A DNA stretch of 64,000 nt from Neoarius graeffei (GCF_027579695.1 NC_083571.1:72301279-72365278), one strand, 5' to 3'; positions 44,440 through 56,898 are shown, counted from the first letter of the stretch. The notes: a model not told the origin generated them from the letters alone. Numbers and translations are program-made.

Positions 44440-47400
44440 CAACAGGCACCTCAGGAAGTGCCTCAGGGTGTTGTTGGTGGAAGTTCATGATGAGGGTGGG
44501 ATCCATGATGAACCTGGCAGGAACCCAGCTCCTCTCCTCAGGACCATACCCCTCCCAATCAACCACATACTGGAGTCCTCTGCCTCGGGGTCGTACCTTC
44601 ACCAACCTCCTGACCATGAAGACCTCACCACCATCTATGAACCTGGGAGGAGGAGGGGGTTTGGAGGTTGGGTTATAGGGAACTGGAGACAAGGGGTTTG
44701 ACTTGGGAGACATGGAAAGTTGGGTGAATACGATGCATGGTTACAGGCAAAGACAGTCTTACAGAGCAGGGATTAATTACCTTGGAGACGGGGAAAGGCC
44801 CAATGAACCTGGGAGTCAATTTGCGGGAGATTGTCTTGAGGGGCAGGTGGCGAGCATCACCCGCTGCCCCACCCGATAGATGGGAGCTGCTGAGCAGTGT
44901 TTGTTGGCTTGCTCTTTAAACATCTTGACCGAACGTAGGAGCTTTTTCCTGGTCAATGCCCACGTTCTCCTGCAGTGGTGCACAAACACCTGGGCAGAGG
45001 GCACAGCGACGACTTCTTCTTGGACGGGAAAGAGTGGTGGCTGGTAACCCAGAGGGCACTGGAAGGGGGAAAGGCCTGTAGCAGAGGTGGGTAAGGAGTT
45101 GTGAGCATATTCTATCCAAGGAAAGGTCTTGCTCCAGGATGCCGCATCCTTGGGCACCATGCACCTGAGGGCCACTTCCAGCTCCTGGTTGGCCTGTTCC
45201 ATCTGTCCACTAGTCTGAGGGTGGAAACCTGAAGACAGACTGCGAGAAGCACCAATGAGTTTACAGAAAGCTTTCCAGAATTGGGCAGAGAACCGGGGTC
45301 TACGGTCTGACACGATGTCTGAGGGGAGTCCATGTAGATGAAAAATGTGGCGTATCAGCAATTCGGTGGTCTTTTTGGTGGTGGGAAGCTTTGGCAGAGG
45401 GATAAAATGAACAGCTTTAGAAAAACAGTCGACAACAGTGAGGATACAAGTATTACCATCTGAATTAGGGAGTCCTGTGACAAAATCCAGGGCTGTGTGT
45501 GACCAGGGCTGGTGGGGAACAGAAAGGGGATGCAGCAGGCCAGCAGGGGGGTCTGTTGCCAGTCTTGTTCCTGGCACAGATGTCGCAAGCTGCCACAAAC
45601 CTCTGGACATTCTCCTTCATGGATGGCCACCAGAAACGTTGTCGGATGAGTGCCAGAGTCTAGGCTACTCCTGTGTGGCACGGCATTCTGAAACCATGAC
45701 CCCACTGCAACACCTGTGCCCGCACAGAAACAGGAACAAAAAGATAGTTAGGAGGTGCATTACTGGGCCCTGGGTCCTGCTCATGGGCCTTCTGGACCAG
45801 GATTTCCAACTCTAACAGAGTGGCCCCCACCAGGCACTGTAGAGGAAGGATGGTCTCAGGGGAGGTCGATTCCTCCTGGAGGGGAGAGAACATTCTGGAC
45901 AAGGCATCAGCCTTACCATTCTTGGAGCCTGGGTGGAAGGAAAGTGTGAACTTGAAGTGAGAAAAGAAGAGAGACCATCGGGCCTGGCAAGAATTGAGGT
46001 GCTTGGCAGTCCTGAGGTATTTGAGGTTCTTGTGATCTGTCCATACAATGAAGGGAAGGTCTGACCCCTCCAACCAATGTCTCCATTCTTCCAAGGCCAG
46101 TTTCACGGCCAACAGTTCCCTATTGCCAACGTCGTCGTTTCTCTCAGAGGGGGAAAGCTGATGAGAGAAGAAGGAGCAAGGATAAAGCTTGTTGTCACTA
46201 GCCAATCTTTGGGATAATATGCCTCCGACCCCTGACTCCGAAGCGTCGACCTCAACCACGAACTGGGTGCTGATGTGAACCTTTGTTTGAGCTTGGAGAA
46301 TGCCTTCTCGGCCCCTTCCCCCCAGCTGAAAGGGACCTTGGTGGAAGTTAGAGCCATGAGGGGCCCAGCCACTGTACTAAAGTTCCTGATGAATCGCCTG
46401 TAGAAATTCACAAACCCAAGAAACCGCTGGAGTTCTCACCAAGAGGATGGGGTGGGCCAGTCAGCAACTGCCTTGAGTTTCAGGGGGTCCATCTGAATCT
46501 GTGCAGGGGAGACAATGAAACCCAGAAAGGAGACAGAGCTTCTATAGAACTTGCACTTCTCGGCCTTAACAAAGTGTTTATTTTCTAGGAGTCGTTGAAG
46601 GACCTGCCTGACGTGGATGCGGTGTTCATCAAGGGAGTGGGAAAATATCAATATGTCGTCCAGATAAACAAAGGCAAGGCAAGGCAAGGCAAGGCAAGGC
46701 AAGTTTATTTATATATCACATTTCATACACAGTGGCAGTTCAATGTGCTTTACAGAAGCAAAAGCAAAACAGTAAACAATAGAAAATAAAATTACATAAA
46801 ATAAATGGGGAAGAAAATTAATAAGAATTAAACAATAGTAGAAATAAAATAATAAAATGAGATAAAAGTTCAATTTAAAAAAAAAGAAAAAAAACAGCAG
46901 AATAAAATAGAATAAAAGTTAAGTAAAATTTAAAACATGGAGAGACTGTAAAAGTAAAGAGTTTAAAACATGTAGAGATGGTAATATTAATAATTTAGCA
47001 GAAAGCATCTGAAAACAGCTTGGTCTTTAGTCTAGATTTGAAGCTGCCAACAGCAGGAGCATTTTTGATGTCCTCTGGCAGTTGGTTCCATAGCTGTACT
47101 GCATAGTAGCTAAAAGCTGCTTCACCACACTTTGTTTTAACAACAGGTTTTAACAGTAAATTTTTCTGCTGCGATCTGGTAGATCTGATTGGGTTAGGCC
47201 GCTGCAACATATCAGAGAGGTAATTGGGCCCTGTACCATTTAGAGATTTGTACACCAGCAGCAATGCTTTAAAGTCAATTCTGTAGCTTACTGGAAGCTA
47301 GTGAAGGGACCTTAGAATTGGAGTAATGTGTTCTGTTCTTTTTGTTCGTGTGAGAACCCTAGCTGCTGCATTTTGAACCAGCTGAAGTCGTTTGACGTTT

Positions 47401-49230
47401 TTTTTTGGCAGGCCTGTGAAAAGGCCATTGCAGTAATCAACCCTACTAGAGATGAAGGCATGTATAAGTTTTTCCAGATCATTTTTTGACATAAGTCCTC
47501 TTAGTTTGGAAATGTTTTTTAGGTGATAAAATGCCATTTTAGTGATTGCTTTCATATGCCTCTCAAAGTTTAGCTCGCTGTCAATGAAAACACCAAGATT
47601 TTTAACCATTTCTTTTGTTTTAATCCCCTTTGTGTCAAGAATAGTGGTAATCCTGAGTCTTTCATCTTTTTTTCCAAATAGAATTACTTCTGTTTCATCT
47701 GTGTTCAGCTGAAGAAAATTTTGTGACATCCAGTTGTTGATTTGATCGATACACTGGTAGAGACATTCAAGGGGGGCATAATCATTAGGTGATAGAGCAA
47801 GATAAATTTGGGTATCATCTGCATAGCAGTGATATAAAATTGAATTGTTCTTGATAATTTGCCCAAGTGGGAGCATATAAAGGTTGAATAGTAATGGTCC
47901 AAGAATCGACCCCTGGGGGACACCACAGGTCAAGGACATTGACGCTGAGGTACAATTTCCCATGGTAACAAAGAAGCTTCTATCTTTTAAGTATGATTTT
48001 AACCAATTGATAACTTTACCAGTCAACCCAACCCAATGTTCAAGTCGATATAGCAGTATGTTGTGATCAACAGTATCAAAAGCTGCACTGAGGTCCAGTA
48101 ATACCAGGACCGAAAAGAAGGTTAAGGTAGTCCCTCAGGACATCATTAACGAGGGCCTGGAAAACTGCGGGAGCATTAGTCAGGCCGAATGGGACCATGA
48201 GATATTCGTAGTGGCCCATGGGGGTGTTGAATGCCGTCTTCCATTCGTCCCCTTCCCTGATCCTCACGAGGTGGTAAGCATTGCGCAGGTCTAGCTTGGT
48301 GAAAATCTGGGCTCCCTGGAGTAACTCAAACACCGTGGTCATGAGAGGTAAGGGGTAACGGTTCTTGATGGTGATGTCATTTAGCCAATGGCAATCAATG
48401 CAAGGGCGCAAGGATTTGTCCTTCTCCACAAAAAAGAATCCTACCCCTGCAGGAGAAGAGGAGGGACAAATGATTCTCACTGCTAAGGACTCGGTGATGT
48501 ATTTATCCATGGCTTGCCTTTCAGAAGGAGAGAGAGAGTAAAGTCACCCCTTAGGTGATGCAGTCCCAGGGAGAAGGCCAATTCCACAGTCATAGGACCT
48601 ATGGGGAGGAAGGGAAACAGCTTGAGTCTTGCTGAACACAGGTTTTAAGTCATTATACTTGGGAGGCATGTTAGAGAGGTCAGGATATTCACTAATGGTG
48701 GGCTGGAGCGGCTCGGCGTGAGGGAGGGCAGATCTCAGGCATGACAATAAACAGAATTGACTCCATCCTAGAATGGTGTCGTTAGTCCAGTTGACATGGG
48801 GGTTATGTAAAGTTAGCCAGGGAAGACCAAGAACTATGGGCACATGAGGGTTGCTCATGATGAAAAACTGGATGGATTCAGAGTGGTTTCCCAAAATTCT
48901 TAAGGTGACCGGGACTGTTTTATGGGTGATAGTGGTCAGACCAGTACCGTTAAGGGTCAGGACAGTGAGGGATGGGCTCAGAGCCAGTAGTGGGATCCCC
49001 AGACGCTTGGCGGTGGTCGAGCAGATCAGGTTTCTGTCAGCCCCTGAATCAGTGAGTGCCTGGAGATCATGGGGCTGATTGCCATGGACAATGACCACTG
49101 GGAGTAGCAGTCGATTGGTAGGGGCTGATTCTGGACATTGCCCACCAGGGCCCCTAAACTCACTGGTGGGCTCTTCCTTTTAAAGGGCAAGATTGGCAGT
49201 AATGCCCCAGCTGTCCGCAATAAAAACATG
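44440..49230 (-). pseudogene. Chromovirus gag end and pol, broken
   Basis: Minus strand: zinc knuckle CFYCGQLGHYCQSC near 49200; protease LTDSGADRNLI near 49040; RT segment through [14 protein letters not shown], then [13 protein letters not shown] after the LINE; RNase H with [11 protein letters not shown] and [10 protein letters not shown]; integrase with TALDFVTGLP, IVSDRRPRF and HPQTSGQMEQANQELE; chromodomain [17 protein letters not shown] near 44600. In-frame stops lie near 48543 and 45662, a frameshift near 46262, and further lesions after integrase. The chromodomain would guide integration to marked chromatin in active relatives. Confidence 0.88.
46669..48113 (-). mobile_element. 5'-truncated Rex1-like LINE
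   Basis: Minus strand carries the RT palm and thumb: [57 protein letters not shown], with one TAG after RSLH near 47298. The end includes FKSRLKTKLFSDAF. Its 3' tail has (GGCAA)n repeats at 46669-46700. It inserted into the chromovirus RT just upstream of FVYLDD. Confidence 0.85.
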
Positions 49231-49445
49231 CCCTCATATCCCGATGGCGCTGTTGTTCCTCAGGTTAGATGCGGACTCTGTCTACCTGAATTGGCTCAGC
49301 AGAGGGAATGGGAGGCTGAGGGGGAGCAAGATTAGTTTGAGTTCTTTCTTTCACCCACTGTCTGATCCCGGAGTCAATATGACTGGCGAGGTCCATGAGA
49401 CCGGGAGGAGGGGTAACAGGAGGACAGAAGACGGGAAGGGGCAGT

Positions 49446-50232
49446 AGCCTAGCCTAACAATAAACAATACCGGACAATGTGCAATATAAAGTCCAATATC
49501 TCTCCTACCGCCCCCCCCCCTTCTCCCCACTTTCCCCCCTTCTCCATATCTTATTCTTTTTATATATTTGTATATATAAATGCAGCGGTCTCAAAAGTAG
49601 CTGGTCACCGGCGGCAAATCGCCGTCTGTGGCTTGTTATGCCTCCAGCTATTGTCAGTCGAGTCACAAAATTTAATATTAAATATTTCTGATGGCAAAAA
49701 AAGTTGTGAACGTAAATTACATCCACTATGTCATGTATGTCCGTTGCCGCGTCAACTTTGTTTACATCCTCGACATGAGTGCAGCCATTACTGCCCCTTG
49801 TGCCATATGTAAGCCGTACTCTGATTGGCTTAGAGTGTTCCATGGACTGTGAATGGTTTATACCATCATGTGACTCACAAATGGTGACGAAGAGAGTTGC
49901 AAGCGGCTCCATGCTGGATGCATGGCTAAAAAGGTCTAGAGGGAAAGGTAAGTACGTTTTGAATGCAAATTTATTCTGTCATTGTGTTGATATAGAAAAA
50001 TAAATACGTCTTAGTCCACCGTTTCTCAGCCTTGCTTAAGACATTATAATCGCAGATCATAAAGTTGACTCTGCGTTTGACAGCTGCTCGAAAAAACAAA
50101 CTGCATGCATAACAACGCTAATCAAGCTTAAGCTAGACAACCTGCCTCAAATACCCGTCCCGGGTAAATGTTATCCCAATTTTAGATGACCTGTTCCAAA
50201 CCATCCCGCCCCATGAAAAATTTGTACTTGCA

Positions 50233-50272
<40 letters not shown>
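49446..50272 (+). mobile_element. Probable hAT fragment and unassigned sequence
   Basis: A likely hAT left end (cagcggtctcaaaagtag) begins near 49581. An exon 49881-49947 opens MVTKRVASGSMLDAWLKRSR and stops at a donor (ggaaag|gtaagt), a pattern of hAT-type first exons. The right end was not found. A (TC)n(TA)n tract lies at 50233-50271. Confidence 0.45.
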
Positions 50273-51555
50273 GGGTGGCACGGTGGTGTAGTGGTTAGCG
50301 CTGTCGCCTCACAGCAAGAAGGTCCTGGGTTCGAGCCCCGGGGCCGGCGAGGGCCCTTCTGTGCGGAGTTTGCATGTTCTCCCCGTGTCCGCGTGGGTTT
50401 CCTCCGGGTGCTCTGGTTTCCCCCACAGTCCAAAGACATGCAGGTTAGGTTAACTGGTGACTCTAAATTGACCATAGGTGTGAGTGTGAATGGTTGTCTG
50501 TGTCTATGGCTACGTTTACGTCGAATCAGCGGATCATCAGATTAACGTTCTTAAAACAATTCGCGTTTACACTAAAACCGTTAGCCGTGCACACAGCAAC
50601 GCCAATACACGGATACGCTAATCACATGACTTTAGACGGCGCGTAACATGATCCCAGTGCATTTCAGACGGCGCGTAACATGATCCCAGTGCATTTAGGG
50701 CATGCGCAAGGCTCACCACTTGCAAGTAGAAGGATGGCAAGCCGCGCAAGGCTCACCACTTGCAAGTAGAAGGATGGCAAGCCGTGCAAGGCTCACCACT
50801 TGCAAGTAGAAGGATGGCAAGCCTAATACACGGATACGCTCGGCTCCGCAGGCATCCTGCGCTCCAAATCACTCCGCCCTGAACAGTGAGTGCCCTCTGG
50901 AGGGTGCACACTCCGGCCCTGCGCAGCTCACACAGCGCACGAGTGAAGTGAACAAGCCACGATTCGGTACTGAGCCGCTGTGTGTGTGATCCCAGCGCAT
51001 ATCACTTACTACTTGCAAGTGGAAGGATGGCAAGCCTAAAGACAATCATAACTACACAATGGGCAGTATTTGCATCAGTATTTGCAGTATTTTCATACTT
51101 TTATACTCTTTAATGAAAGGTGATACAAGGCGGAAGTCCGCGCCGTTTTTCAGCAGTCGCGTCACATGACCAATGCCAGCGAATCAGGAAGGTGGATGTC
51201 ACAGTGACGTTGTCCAATGAGATGCCAGCTAGAGCTCAGCACAGCGTAGTCGCGTATTCTGAATGTTTACACAGCACCGGAGCTGACATGATCTGGATTG
51301 AATACGTGGACGCTGGCGGATTCCCGTTTCTTGGCGTTTCCAGGGGGTTTAATGTAAACGGACAGTGCATCCGCGAAGAAAACGAGACAGATACGGTCTA
51401 ATGTAAACGTAGCCTATGTGTCAGCCCTGTGATGACCTGGCGACTTGTCCAGGGTGTACCCCGCCTTTCGCCCATAGTCAGCTGGGATAGGCTCCAGCTT
51501 GCTTGCGACCCTGTAGAAGGATAAAGCGGCTAGAGATAATGAGATGAGAATGAGA
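50273..51555 (+). mobile_element. tRNA-headed SINE (copy 2), interrupted
   Basis: Head GGTGGCACGGTGGTGTAGTG with an A-box-like region at 50284-50294 and a B-box GGTTCGAGCCC at 50328-50338. Body continues to 50508 and, after the inserted element, from 51414 to the (GAGAT)n tail. The B-box suggests an origin from a tRNA-like RNA polymerase III promoter. Confidence 0.85.
50509..51413. mobile_element. DNA transposon inserted in the SINE
   Basis: 905 bp with inverted ends gctacgtttac / gtaaacgtagc, flanked by ctatg (50504-50508 and 51414-51418). The same data fit a 3-bp TAT duplication with GGCTACG ends, so the superfamily is open. Contains a 32-bp direct repeat near 50636-50700, three 40-bp units at 50706-50823, and no transposase. 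Confidence 0.75.
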
Positions 51556-51959
51556 TATATATATTGTTCTTCATCTGTATTCAAGATTTCACCATATTCT
51601 TCAATAGTATTAGAGAATCTGGAGAAACTTGTCACCTTAGCTTAGTCAAAGTGCACATCAGACTTAAAATTATTATATCATCCATATGTGGATTTCAATC
51701 GGACTACTTTTTATGTGTTTGTTTGCAAATATTTCTGAAATTTGATAAAATGACTGAGGTATGGTTTCATATTTCAAGTTTCCAAATGGTATTGATTACC
51801 CTTTATTTTCCCTGTTAAAAGTTACCAGAGGCCACCATTTCTCAGTGCATTTCATAAAATTTTCCGTGCCAAAAGGGGGGCGCACCCCCCCGCACGCTTT
51901 GCATGCATTATGTCTGCCGCTGGCAGACATTTTACCATTTTGCACCCTGCTGTAAATTA
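51556..51959. other. Unassigned, likely transposon-derived
   Basis: No gene. The stretch around 51830-51930 (ccaaaaggggggcgcacc) resembles a repeated fish sequence I cannot name. Confidence 0.35.
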
Positions 51960-52165
51960 TTTGTACCCTGCTATTCTCCCAAACTTTGAAGCCCCTGTAA
52001 ATACTTAATTTATTTTAATTTATCTAGAAGTTCTCTCTTTTTCTTTTCTGTTTATCTGTAATGATGCTGCTGGAATCTTAATTTCCCTGAGGGAACCCGC
52101 CCAAAGGGATCAATAAAGTTTTATCTAATCTAATCTAATCTAATCTAATCTAATCTAATCTAATC
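51960..52165 (+). mobile_element. LINE 3' tail with (TCTAA)n
   Basis: The end CCCTGAGGGAACCCGCCCAA and ATCAATAAAGTTTTA, followed by eight to nine TCTAA units (52131-52165), is a fish non-LTR tail. No coding part. Confidence 0.6.
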
Positions 52166-52872
52166 TACACTGTAACAAATTGCTGTAAAAATACTGGATA
52201 TTTTGCACAGTAGTGTACTGTTCTCCATTAATACAGTTGAATACTGTAAATTCCGATGTCTTTGAGGAACAAAATATTAACGACAAGCTTCTGTAAAGTC
52301 TTACGGTATAAAGCAGTATTTATTTATTTTATTTTTACAGCAAGCTACCTATACTCACGGTATAATACAGTATTTTTTTCTTTTTCAGTTAACTTTAAAA
52401 CAGACTTGATCTTCGGTCTGTTCAATAGTTAATCTGAACAAAATAAAAATTAAATTAAATTAAAAATAGGCCTACACAGTGTTTTTATGTAAGATTGAGG
52501 ACAGAATAACAAGATGATGAAGAATTAGTTTTTATCCGGAATCTTTAGCTGAAAGCACCAAAGTGGACGGAGCACTTGAGGCATCACCTGCTGCTTTCCT
52601 CCCCGTTCTCTCATCAACTGCGCAGCGCACCCTCATCCATCCTGTCCCCGTGGCTTTCTTATGAAGGTAAATATAATCTCGCAGCATAATGCTAATGTGA
52701 TTTTGTGTTGGATTAACATTTTACTGTTTTTTGCCGAAAAGATTGAGTCAAAAGTACGTGACGCAAGCTAGCATACGTTACTCTCATTTAGCAACTATGT
52801 GGACAAAAGGTTAGCGTTCTGTTGAAGCACATTACTTAAGTTAGCATAAGTTGGCTTGGTCATTTGATTTGT
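52166..52872. other. Repeat-like sequence, no gene
   Basis: Begins acactgtaacaaattgctgt, like the end of a known class of short fish DNA repeats. No partner end was found. Confidence 0.35.
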
Positions 52873-53217
52873 TGTCATATCACTGGCGGCTCGTTAATAG
52901 GGGCGATTTGGGCGACGCACTCCCAAACAGGGAGGGAGATATATATATATATATATTTTTTATCTACTCCTACTACCACGGCAACAGTAATGTCATTGTC
53001 CAATCAGGATAAGGTCGCGCCTGGTGTAGCCACGCCCTTTTGGTGCGATTTCTGTCAGGTTCAGATTTGCCCCAAAATCTCCCATTGACACTAATGGTAC
53101 GTACGTTTTTTCCCGAAAATCCTGCTCCCAATGCATTTTCTATTAGGTTTTATGTGCTCGCACAAGCAGCGTGCTTACGTCATACGCCTGTTGCGCGGGA
53201 AATGTGTGAACATTCTA

Positions 53218-53510
53218 TGAAGATGGCGGCGAGTGTTGAGTGCAACAATACGGTAGCGTCTCTGAAAGAAGTTCCCTTTAGTCGTCGTACCAATGAGGAG
53301 AAAACGGCAATCAAACAGCTAGGACTTCCTAGACCGAATTTAAACATCAAGCAAGTGTCTACGAAGGGGGAGAAGACCTACTCAAGAGGTTTTAACAAGA
53401 ACTGGTACCACCGGAAAACTTGGTTAGCTGGCTGTGATGTAGTCAATGCTCTTTTTTGCTACCCTTGCGTTCTCTTCCACCCTGGAAGTAGCACAGCAGA
53501 CGGTACAGTG
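53218..53510 (+). pseudogene. hAT transposase TTF-type zinc-finger exon
   Basis: ATG at 53218 opens MKMAASVECNNTVASLKEV. It continues through TYSRGFNKNWYHRKTWLAGC and NALFCYPCVLFHPG, the W..W..C..C pattern of the TTF-type finger at the front of fish ZMYM-like hAT transposases. It ends near a possible donor (gcagac|ggtaca). Later exons are missing. Confidence 0.7.
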
Positions 53511-53742
53511 ATATCTGATATTTGAATTTACTAGGCAAAAGTTTTTTTTTGTGTGTGTGTTACCAATGGCAGTTTAACATTGCCATGTTTTTGTTTTACC
53601 AGTGGCAGTTTAACATTGCCATGCTTGGAATATTTCAGTAGCCTCAAGTTCTCTCTGACTTGGTGTAAATTAAGCATATTTTCAGTTTTTATATATTGTA
53701 CAGTATATGTGTTCATTGGAGCCAGCAGCACCTTAGGCAGCT

Positions 53743-54245
53743 GGGCCATAGAAGGTTCACGCTGCATGCTGCACGCTACACGTTCACGTGAAGAACTGGA
53801 CCCTGGGCCATTAAACTTCATGCTTGGATGTTCACGTGTTGCGTCTGTTCTACTTTGACCGCAATATGGACTCTTCGGATGACGACGATTGCCTCATTCT
53901 GCTTTTACTGAGACAGAGGAAGAGAAAAAGGAACAGAATTTGGAGCCGAGAACACTTCCTTCTGAGAGAAACCCGTGGTGAATTTCACCGAACATTCTAT
54001 AATCTGCTTGACAATCCCGATGAAGAACTATGTTTCAATTATACCATTCAATTATATTTTTTCTGAAGTTTTCCCCTGAAAGCATAGAGTTATCTCCCTA
54101 GACCCGTTCTGATTGGCTGGCGCGGCGGTGACCGCATGCATTGACTGGAATTTCCATCTTCACGCCTAGAAAAAAGTGTGCATGTTCATTTCACGCTTCA
54201 CGCGTGAAGTGTGCAGCGTGCAACGTGAACGCCGTTCTATGGCCC
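53743..54245 (+). mobile_element. Nested PIF-Harbinger element
   Basis: 503 bp with inverted ends GGGCCATAGAA / TTCTATGGCCC. The frame from ATG 53866 to 54066 encodes RIWSREHFLLRETRGEFHR and FYNLLDNPDEELCFNY, the N-terminal region of Harbinger transposases. The catalytic part is absent. Confidence 0.7.
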
Positions 54246-55458
54246 AGACAAAGCTGCCAGCAAACCAACCCCAACCCCGATATGCCTGTCAAACTTGTTG
54301 TTAGTAACCATAGCAACCAAGCTCGAGCTCGCAACCTGTGCAGTCTGCGCAGCTCAACCAACCGAATATCAGTCTTTGTTTTATGTGAGTTGTTGCAACT
54401 ATGTATACACTGCTGTGCACCTCAATAAACCGAATGGTAATTAGTCTTTTGATTTTTCCGTGAGGTTTGCCTTATACAAAGAAAGACAGCATAGACGTTT
54501 TTTCCTCCCTATAAGTGGGGGGGGACCGAACGAGGTGAATTTAAATCTGGGTGGGACGAGTCCCACCCTCTATCTGCGCCCGTGATTATGCGCCATGTTG
54601 TTGTAACTTTTTTTGAGAGACCCGCCGCCTACTTCAGCGCAGAATAGTGACGTTTGTGGCTTGTTGATGACGTGTAAGTCGGATTAACGCGACCTGGCGG
54701 TTCAGACTGAAGTCGCATATGAAAAGAGCGGATAGGAATCGGAATTAGGACCACATATCCAAACGGCCTGGGTCGGATTTGAAAAAATCGGATCTGTGTC
54801 GTTCATATTGTCAATAAAAGATCGGATACAGGTCACATATGGGCGAAAAGATCGGATTTGAGTCACTTCAGCCTGCAGTGTGAACGTAGCCTAAATGTGA
54901 ATATTTGCCACTTGTAGGCAAAAATATTTTTGGCCGCTAGGCGGGTGGGTCTAGTTTGCTAGGCTACCTTAGTTTGCCACTTTTAACTTGTTCAGTGTTG
55001 CCACCTAGTGGAGAGAAGAGATATTGTCTATATTGATATCTGAATTTACCAGGCAAAAACAAGTTCGGCCAATTGATTTGCTACCTAGGTCAATTTACTT
55101 TAGTCCTGTGGACATTTATGGTCCGTGTAGACATAACGGGGGAAAATTGCCCCCCCTGAAAAAAAATTCAGGAGCCGCCACTGTGTCACATCTACCTAAG
55201 GTGGGCTACAAGTTTCTATTTTACCTTTTGTTGTTTTATGTTTTGAAGTTTTCAAGTATGGGAGTTTATAGAGAGAAGTTTGTTATGCAGGTTGATGCAA
55301 AAAGCTAAAAAAGTAGCTTCAAATATGAACTAATGTAATATACAGTAGCTAAAAGTTAGTTGACTAGTTGTTGATGTAATGATTTTTTTTCCTGAGAGAG
55401 TATTTTAAAGATTGTGTGTTGGTGAGATTATTTTGCTGTGAAGGCCTGTAGTGAAAAC

Positions 55459-55542
55459 ATGATAACTTGCAAAATATGTGGTAAAACCTGCAGGAATACA
55501 TTTGCACATGTCAGGCACATGCGAACTCAGTTATCTGCCTAA
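55459..55542 (+). CDS. C2H2 zinc-finger exon, possible 5' exon of the right-end gene
   Basis: A 27-codon frame from the ATG at 55459 encodes TCKICGKTCRNTFAHVRHMR and then TQ in place of the last finger histidine, with a stop at 55540-55542. Finger exons of this form open the multi-exon gene family represented further right. The H-to-Q change and absence of a clear donor suggest it is decayed. Confidence 0.4.
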   Translation: MITCKICGKTCRNTFAHVRHMRTQLSA

Positions 55543-55727
55543 GGCGACTCATTTTAGATTTTTCGGATCACGGATCCGCCGACGGCAGTTAAATACTACC
55601 GCTAGAAAAATAAAAAGTCTGTGCATATTTTTATTTTAACCACCGAAACGTACAAAAAGAAATGTAAAAAAAAGTCACATTTTTCTTGTAACAGCACTGT
55701 ATCCCTGGTACTAGGTCATATTTCTAA

Positions 55728-56364
55728 TGCCGCTTTTCCACTACCAACGCGGCTGAGTTGGGCTGAGCCATGCCGTGCTGAGTTGGGCTGAGTACAACCG
55801 CGCTGAACCGTGCTGGCTGGAAGTGGGTGGACACATTGGGTGGAGTTGGCGAAAGTGGGTGGACGTCACGTGATGTCATTAGGCGGCGCAAACAGTGACA
55901 TCAGTGAGCTTTTAAGCGGTAGTCTCACGACCCGGATAGTAAACAATAAACATGGAGGACATGGAGTCGTTAGTGTTGCTGGTCTTGGTGCTGTGGCTTG
56001 TTGTCACCAACAACGCCAACAGATACTGGCAAGAGCGTAAAGATGAGGCGAGGCGCATAAGGCTTCAGAAATTCTTGTAATTCGGAATTATTCTTCTTCC
56101 GGGTTTACGGTGTTTACAGATCCCAGCGTGCTCGCGGGGCGTGTGTGGGCATGTGAGGACACTCCTCCTCACCAATCGGTGCACAGGGGAGTGTCTCCTC
56201 ACGCCCCTCGCCCCACTTGGCTCGCTTCAGCCCTACTCCAAAACCGTGCGAGTTTTGGGTGCTAAACAGGGCTGAAGCGAGCTGAGTCGTGCTGCTCTGA
56301 GGTAGTCGAAACGCAAGCCGTGTCGGGCTGAAGTGAGCTGAAAAAGGATAGTGGAAAAGGGCCA
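55728..56364. mobile_element. PIF-Harbinger MITE (637 bp)
   Basis: Ends TGCCGCTTTTCCACTA / TAGTGGAAAAGGGCCA, flanked by TAA on both sides (55725-55727 and 56365-56367), the Harbinger-type 3-bp duplication. A short frame near 55951 (MEDMESLVLLVLVLW) is probably an exon remnant. Confidence 0.8.
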
Positions 56365-56527
56365 TAAGTAAAAAGTATTAGAATCGCAAATACAAACGAC
56401 ATTGTGTGTTGTATATTTCCACTTCAGCCGAGTCCGAAAACGAAACTATTTACGACATTGAGTATTCACTTGAATGTTTTTATGGTATTTACGATCGCTT
56501 TACGACAGTGTCAACCTTGTGCTGACC

Positions 56528-56898
56528 ATGGCTGACGCTGACAGCATGGATTCCGAGCTATCGCCTCAACTGTACGTAAGCATAAAGTGTGGTAAAGAAA
56601 AGTCTTTTCACTGTCTCACTAACCAAAACGTGGGCGATTTCGTCTCTCAAGTGTTGAAAGTAAACTATGAAAAGATCAAAAAGATCTTTGGTTCTCAGAA
56701 AGGTGGTGATGTAACGAGCGCGATGCCGAATATGCCTGCCATAACGTTAGTTCGCGATTTTGGCTGCAAATATCTGACTGTGGAATTAGAAGAGGATGGT
56801 GCCGCAGAGAGTCCTATCGAATCAAGTAGCACGAACGTGTCAGCCTTCGATGTGCTCATGAGAGCTCAATGGTCATATGACCACATACCTTCAGAGAA
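56528..56898 (+). CDS. Exon of the right-end zinc-finger gene
   Basis: Open from the ATG at 56528 (MADADSMDSELSPQLYVSIK) to a consensus donor at 56899 (gagaa|gtaagt). It encodes KCGKEKSFHC, FVSQVLKVNYEKIKKIFGS and FGCKYLTVELEEDG. I do not recognise a domain. Its position, orientation and phase fit a 5' exon of the gene at 59127-61742, the intron being filled by a Tc1 element. The linkage is inferred. Confidence 0.5.

Larger units (their letters stand above)
43827..49445 (-). mobile_element. Ty3/gypsy chromovirus, 5'-truncated
   Basis: Minus-strand element in canonical order: gag zinc knuckle (about 49190), protease, RT, RNase H, integrase, chromodomain, polypurine tract and 3' LTR. The 5' LTR and most of gag are missing beyond 49445. 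A Rex1-like LINE (46669-48113) splits RT. It contrasts with the Gmr1-type element at 1821-6703, which has integrase first. Confidence 0.88.
52881..55183 (+). mobile_element. hAT transposon (2.3 kb) with TTF-type finger exon
   Basis: Ends CACTGGCGGCTC / GAGCCGCCACTG, flanked by tgtcatat and tgtcacat (7 of 8 match). It holds a transposase exon, a nested Harbinger element (53743-54245) and, near 54600-54900, another short element end (gtgtgaacgtagcc). Confidence 0.75.

Noticed and set aside
50272-50340. Functional tRNA gene with A and B boxes
   Set aside because: It is the head of a SINE with recognisable body and tail, found three times in the window; no cloverleaf of a canonical tRNA.
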